Source: Streptomyces sp. NBC_00572
GTDB lineage: Bacteria > Actinomycetota > Actinomycetes > Streptomycetales > Streptomycetaceae
Assembly (NCBI RefSeq): GCF_026341815.1
Contig: NZ_JAPENX010000001.1
Span: 6,138,001-6,202,000, forward strand
Reading direction: 5' to 3'
DNA: 64,000 nt
Position 1 is the stretch's first letter. Every line of letters begins with the position of its first letter. A program made the translations under genes and the position numbers. The notes beneath the pieces are model-generated. The model was not told where the DNA came from. It made no database searches and saw only the letters and a program-made list of their open reading frames with translations. Of the stretch, positions 60,931 to 64,000 are shown in pieces.

Positions 60931-62135
60931 GCGGCATCGCGCTCGCCGCCGCGGCCGCCGCCGGGGCCGTGCTGCTCGCCGCGGGCTTCGTCCTGGGGCG
61001 GTTCGCCGCCCGGCGCGGGGGCCGCACCGCCGATCCCGACCTCGGCACGCCCGTCGAGCGGGCCACCTTCCACACCCTGCACACCGCCTCCCTGGCGGCC
61101 CCGCCGCTGCGTGCCGGACTCACCGAGGAGACCGCCCGCAGGGCGGCCGGCACCCTTCGCTCGTTGCTCGGCACGGAGGCGCTCTGCCTCACCGACCGGG
61201 GTGCCGTCCTCGCCTGGGACGGACCGGGCGAGGACCATCACCGCGCGCACGCCCCGGAGCAGGTCGCCGAGACCCTGGAGACCGGCCGCAGCCGGTCCGC
61301 GCACACCGGCTGCGCCGACCCCGTGTGCCCGCTGCGCTGGGCGGTGATCGCCCCGCTGACCGGTGAGGACGGGGTCCTCGGCGCGCTCGTCGCCTACGGT
61401 TCGCGGGAGTCGGCCGTCCTGGTGCGGGCCGCGACCGAGGTGGCCCGCTGGGCCTCCGTGCAGCTGGAGCTCGCCGAGCTCGACCGCTCGCGCACACGGA
61501 TCGTGGAGGCCGAGATCCGCGCCCTGCGGGCCCAGATCTCCCCGCACTTCATCTTCAACTCGCTCGCCGCCATCGCCTCGTTCGTCCGCACCGACCCGGA
61601 GCAGGCGCGTGAACTCCTCCTGGAATTCGCCGATTTCACCCGCTACTCGTTCCGCAAGCACGGTGAGTTCGCCCAGCTCGCCGACGAACTGCGCTCCATC
61701 GAGCAGTACTTGGCGCTCGCGGGCGCGCGCTTCGGGGACAGGCTGAAGGTGAGGCTGCAGATCGCCCCCGAGGTGCTGCCGGTCACCCTGCCCTTCCTCT
61801 GTCTCCAACCCCTCGTGGAGAACGCCGTGAAGCACGGTCTGGAGGACCGGGAGCGGGGCTGCCGCGTCACGATCGCGGCCCGCGACGCGGGCGCGGAGGC
61901 CGTGGTGACCGTCGAGGACGACGGCATCGGCATGGACCCGGAGCTGCTGCGCGCGGTCCTGCGCGGCGAGCACCCCGCCGGCTCCGGCATCGGTCTCTCC
62001 AACGTGGACGAGCGGCTGCGTCAGGTGTACGGGGCGGAGTACGGGCTCGTCATCGAGACCGGGGTCGGTGCGGGGATGAAGGTGACGGTACGCATCCCCA
62101 AGTACCGGCAGGGAGTGCACCGTTCGCCGCCGTGA
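60927..62135 (+). CDS. LytS-type sensor histidine kinase (402 aa)
   Basis: One N-terminal helix (about residues 3-25), a GAF-like region (about 45-190), then the His_kinase domain with QISPHFIFNSLAAIASFVRT (phospho-His) and the ATPase part (LVENAVKHGLEDRERG; GSGIGLSNVDERLRQVYG). The multi-helix 5TM LytS sensor domain is absent. ATG 60927 overlaps the symporter stop (ATGA). Together with 57773 it forms a LytS/LytR pair resembling BtsS/BtsR, which senses pyruvate. Confidence 0.92.
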   Translation: MSGIALAAAAAAGAVLLAAGFVLGRFAARRGGRTADPDLGTPVERATFHTLHTASLAAPPLRAGLTEETARRAAGTLRSLLGTEALCLTDRGAVLAWDGPGEDHHRAHAPEQVAETLETGRSRSAHTGCADPVCPLRWAVIAPLTGEDGVLGALVAYGSRESAVLVRAATEVARWASVQLELAELDRSRTRIVEAEIRALRAQISPHFIFNSLAAIASFVRTDPEQARELLLEFADFTRYSFRKHGEFAQLADELRSIEQYLALAGARFGDRLKVRLQIAPEVLPVTLPFLCLQPLVENAVKHGLEDRERGCRVTIAARDAGAEAVVTVEDDGIGMDPELLRAVLRGEHPAGSGIGLSNVDERLRQVYGAEYGLVIETGVGAGMKVTVRIPKYRQGVHRSPP

Positions 62136-62163
62136 ACCGGTGACGCCGCCGTCCTGACCCCGC

Positions 62164-62772
62164 TCAGCGCAGATGCAGCGAGAGATGGGCGAGCGGCAGG
62201 CCCAGCTTCCAGGCCGGCAGCCAGATCCGCTCCTCCTCGTCGACCGGGCAGCCGGGGTCGTCGCCCGTCCGGCCGTCGAGGTCGGCGGCGAGCACCCAGG
62301 TGTCCCGCAGGTGCCGCCAGGCGGTCTCCGCGAGCGCCAGGTCGGGGCTGTCGCCGCCGTCCGTGCGCCGCGCGGCGAGCCGCTCCTCGACCCAGGGCGG
62401 CCAGGGCCGGTCGTACGCCGTGTGGTGCAGCCAGTCGTCGATCCGGCCGACCGGCCGGCCGGCCGCCGCTCCGTCCGGCTCCTCCGAGAGGTGGACGGTG
62501 AGGGCGAGCGCCTGGAGGCCCGCCCGGTACTCCAGTGAGCCGGGCGCCACGAGTGCGGCGGCCCGCAGCACCTCGTCGGCCAGGTACTCGGCGCACAGCC
62601 AGGCCATCGGGACGGCGAGTCCGCCGCCACTCGTGCCGCCGGCGCCGTTCGTGCTCTCGGGGCGCAACGCTCCCACCTTCTCCCGGACATCGGGGACCCG
62701 GACGTGTGGGACCCGGGGAGAGCCTCCTCCGTGAAGGGCGCCCGCGTGTCCCGCTTTGCTCAACTCGCCCAT
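62164..62772 (-). CDS. Conserved-looking hypothetical protein (202 aa)
   Basis: Soluble, Trp- and Arg-rich; contains MAWLCAEYLADEVLRAAALV and WLHHTAYDRPWPPWVEERLA. No family recognised. ATG 62772 lacks a good ribosome site, and the first 50 residues are low in complexity, so the true start may be downstream (for example ATG at MAWLCAEYL). Composition and codon pattern support coding. Confidence 0.55.
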   Translation of the reverse strand: MGELSKAGHAGALHGGGSPRVPHVRVPDVREKVGALRPESTNGAGGTSGGGLAVPMAWLCAEYLADEVLRAAALVAPGSLEYRAGLQALALTVHLSEEPDGAAAGRPVGRIDDWLHHTAYDRPWPPWVEERLAARRTDGGDSPDLALAETAWRHLRDTWVLAADLDGRTGDDPGCPVDEEERIWLPAWKLGLPLAHLSLHLR

Positions 62773-62887
62773 GTGGTTTCGGATACGTTTCCCGGCCGGA
62801 TCGGTGCCGGTGGGATTCCTGATGACACGGGAGGCGTACGAGGTGGGGGAGGCGTCTCGGGCAGGGGCGACCGGTCGTCGCGGCGGC

Positions 62888-63301
62888 TCACCCGAGGAGC
62901 GCGTACACCGCGGTCGCGTGGGCCGCGGTCTCCTCCGTGCCCTCGGCCGTCATGGTGATGTCGGCGAAGGCCATCCGCTTTCCCGCCTTGGTGAGCCGGG
63001 CACGCACGAGGACGTCGGCGCCGACGACCGCCCGCTGGAAGCTGATCGACTGCTGGACGGTGGTCATCGGCACGAAGCCGCCCCGGGCCGCGGCGACCGC
63101 GATCACCGTCGCCGTGTCGGCGGCGGCCATCAGGGCCTGGCCGGAGAGGCCGCCGCCCTCCCGGGCGAGCCGGTCCGACCACGGGAGCCGGAGCACGGCC
63201 TCGTGGCCGTCGACCGAGGCGACGGTGAGTCCCAGATCGAGCACCCAGGGCGCGAAGTTGTCGGAGAGGATCTTTTCGGCGGCGGCGAGTGTCAGCGTCA
63301 C
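62888..63301 (-). CDS. PaaI-family hotdog thioesterase (137 aa)
   Basis: Single hotdog fold: FAPWVLDLGLTVASVDGHEA, a GGGLSGQALMAAADTATVIA helix, and VPMTTVQQSISFQRAVVGAD. It hydrolyses acyl- or phenylacetyl-type CoA thioesters. GTG 63301 is the first start near the homology; a TTG at 63337 would overlap the sigma-factor gene. The two genes nearly touch (4-bp gap to 63306), so this is probably the second gene of that unit. Confidence 0.85.
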   Translation of the reverse strand: MTLTLAAAEKILSDNFAPWVLDLGLTVASVDGHEAVLRLPWSDRLAREGGGLSGQALMAAADTATVIAVAAARGGFVPMTTVQQSISFQRAVVGADVLVRARLTKAGKRMAFADITMTAEGTEETAAHATAVYALLG

Positions 63302-63305
63302 GGCG

Positions 63306-63878
63306 TCATTGTGGGGCCGCGACGCGGGACCGGGCAACGGCCGGCCGCCCGGTGGCCGTGCGGTGCGGCCGGTAGCCGGGCAGTGAGCGGCCCAGCTGCC
63401 GCAGCGCGTAATGCGAGCGGGACTTGACCGTCCCGGCGGGGATGCCGAGTTCGACGGCGGCCTCGTTGACGGTCAGACCGTGGAAGTAGAGCCGGACGAG
63501 CACCGCGCGGTGCTCGGGGCTCAGCTCGCGGACGGCCGCCCGTACGTCGAGCGCGGCCTCGGCCGAGGCGGTGGCGTCGGCCGGGTCGGGCGTCACCGCG
63601 AGGACGCCGTCCCCGATTTCGGCGGGCCGGGCGAGGCGCGAGCGGCGGGCGTCGATGGCGAGCCGGCGGGCCACGGTGAAGAGCCAGGGGCGCATCGACT
63701 CGTAGGGGCCGTCGAAGGCCTCGGGGTGGAGCCAGGCGCGTACCAGGGTCTCCTGGGCGAGGTCCTCGGCCCGCTGGCGGTCCCCGTAGGTGAGCCCGAG
63801 CAGGAAGGAGAGGAGAGCGGGGCCGTGGTCCCGCTGCAGCTCCTCAAGGGTCCGTTCGTCGGTGGTCGCCGTTGTCAT
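63306..63878 (-). CDS. ECF-type RNA polymerase sigma factor (190 aa)
   Basis: Region 2 (about residues 15-80: LLSFLLGLTYGDRQRAEDLA, QETLVRAWLHPEAF, RPWLFTVARRLAIDARR) and region 4 (about 110-165: LSPEHRAVLVRLYFHGLTVN, AAVELGIPAGTVKSRSHYAL) are complete. It is like the SigL/SigK group, usually controlled by a zinc anti-sigma factor, but no anti-sigma gene is in the window. ATG 63878 with GGGGAG upstream. The remaining 122 bp to the edge would hold its promoter. Confidence 0.92.
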   Translation of the reverse strand: MTTATTDERTLEELQRDHGPALLSFLLGLTYGDRQRAEDLAQETLVRAWLHPEAFDGPYESMRPWLFTVARRLAIDARRSRLARPAEIGDGVLAVTPDPADATASAEAALDVRAAVRELSPEHRAVLVRLYFHGLTVNEAAVELGIPAGTVKSRSHYALRQLGRSLPGYRPHRTATGRPAVARSRVAAPQ

Positions 63879-64000
63879 GCTCCCCGCCTCTCTGCGGCTC
63901 GTCGTCCGGGGCGTATCGGAACGCATCCGGACGGCGAGGGACAGGGAACGGACATCGGTCTGCGACGAACGGTCGCACCGAGCGGCGAATGGTACGGCGA

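Overview
The window reads as Streptomyces or a close actinomycete relative. It is uniformly GC-rich with many GTG starts, and it carries a resuscitation-promoting-factor/LysM/M23 protein, a SpoIIE-type PAS-GAF-PP2C phosphatase and a wax-ester-synthase family protein. Genes are packed with many ATGA/GTGA stop-start overlaps.

Left part (about 1-36 kb): an island that closely parallels the DosR/DevR (hypoxia and dormancy) regulon of Mycobacterium tuberculosis and, as I remember it, the OsdR/OsdK region of S. coelicolor. It holds: a GAF-GAF histidine kinase with the DevS-type heme histidine (29228-30952) and its convergent LuxR-family regulator (30959-31645); homologues of Hrp1, the HspX small heat-shock protein, Rv1733c, CtpF, Acg nitroreductase and the Rv2004c phosphotransferase/kinase; nicotinate phosphoribosyltransferase; five full-length universal stress proteins plus remnants; six CBS-CBS-BON proteins and two BON-less CBS proteins; a K+ channel, a beta-CASP RNase-like hydrolase, a Zn alcohol dehydrogenase, a flavodoxin, a PEP-synthase-like protein, a GH65 phosphorylase with its HAD mutase, and an acetyl-CoA synthetase cut by the left edge. 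Near-palindromic 15-mers of the form GGGRCCGANCGGCCC lie in at least eight places, mostly in pairs about 20 bp apart, and are the likely binding sites of the regulator. Together the genes suggest an anoxia/quiescence programme: energy-nucleotide sensing (CBS, USP), NAD salvage, C2/C3 carbon recycling, redox and ion homeostasis.

The same island is decaying. I see a 1-bp frameshift in the CtpF-like ATPase, an in-frame loss of about 88 residues in the PEP-synthase ATP-grasp domain, a collapsed DUF4389 gene, a doubly frameshifted HAD gene, a GH65 gene with a deletion plus frameshift, two truncated USPs and a relic of a cation transporter. I see no such damage right of about 37 kb. A 201-bp MITE-like element with perfect 29-bp inverted repeats (37210-37410) sits at that junction.

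Right part (about 37.9-64 kb): intact, ordinary Streptomyces chromosome. In order: panD plus a GNAT protein; a proline-rich peptide; the Rpf/LysM/M23 wall protein; a DMT exporter; an FhuF-like 2Fe-2S protein; an atypical SDR; a 56-aa peptide of unknown role; a lipase-maturation-factor-like membrane protein; a DUF1990-YndJ operon behind two identical palindromic operators; a DUF6777-like lipoprotein; the PP2C phosphatase; WS/DGAT; a secreted tripeptidyl-aminopeptidase-like hydrolase; an OmpR-type two-component pair whose promoter region contains a truncated copy of the MITE; a MutM/Nei glycosylase; a LytTR regulator - small membrane protein - SSS symporter - LytS-type kinase operon; a small hypothetical gene; a PaaI thioesterase; and an ECF sigma factor.

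I found no tRNA, rRNA or CRISPR array.
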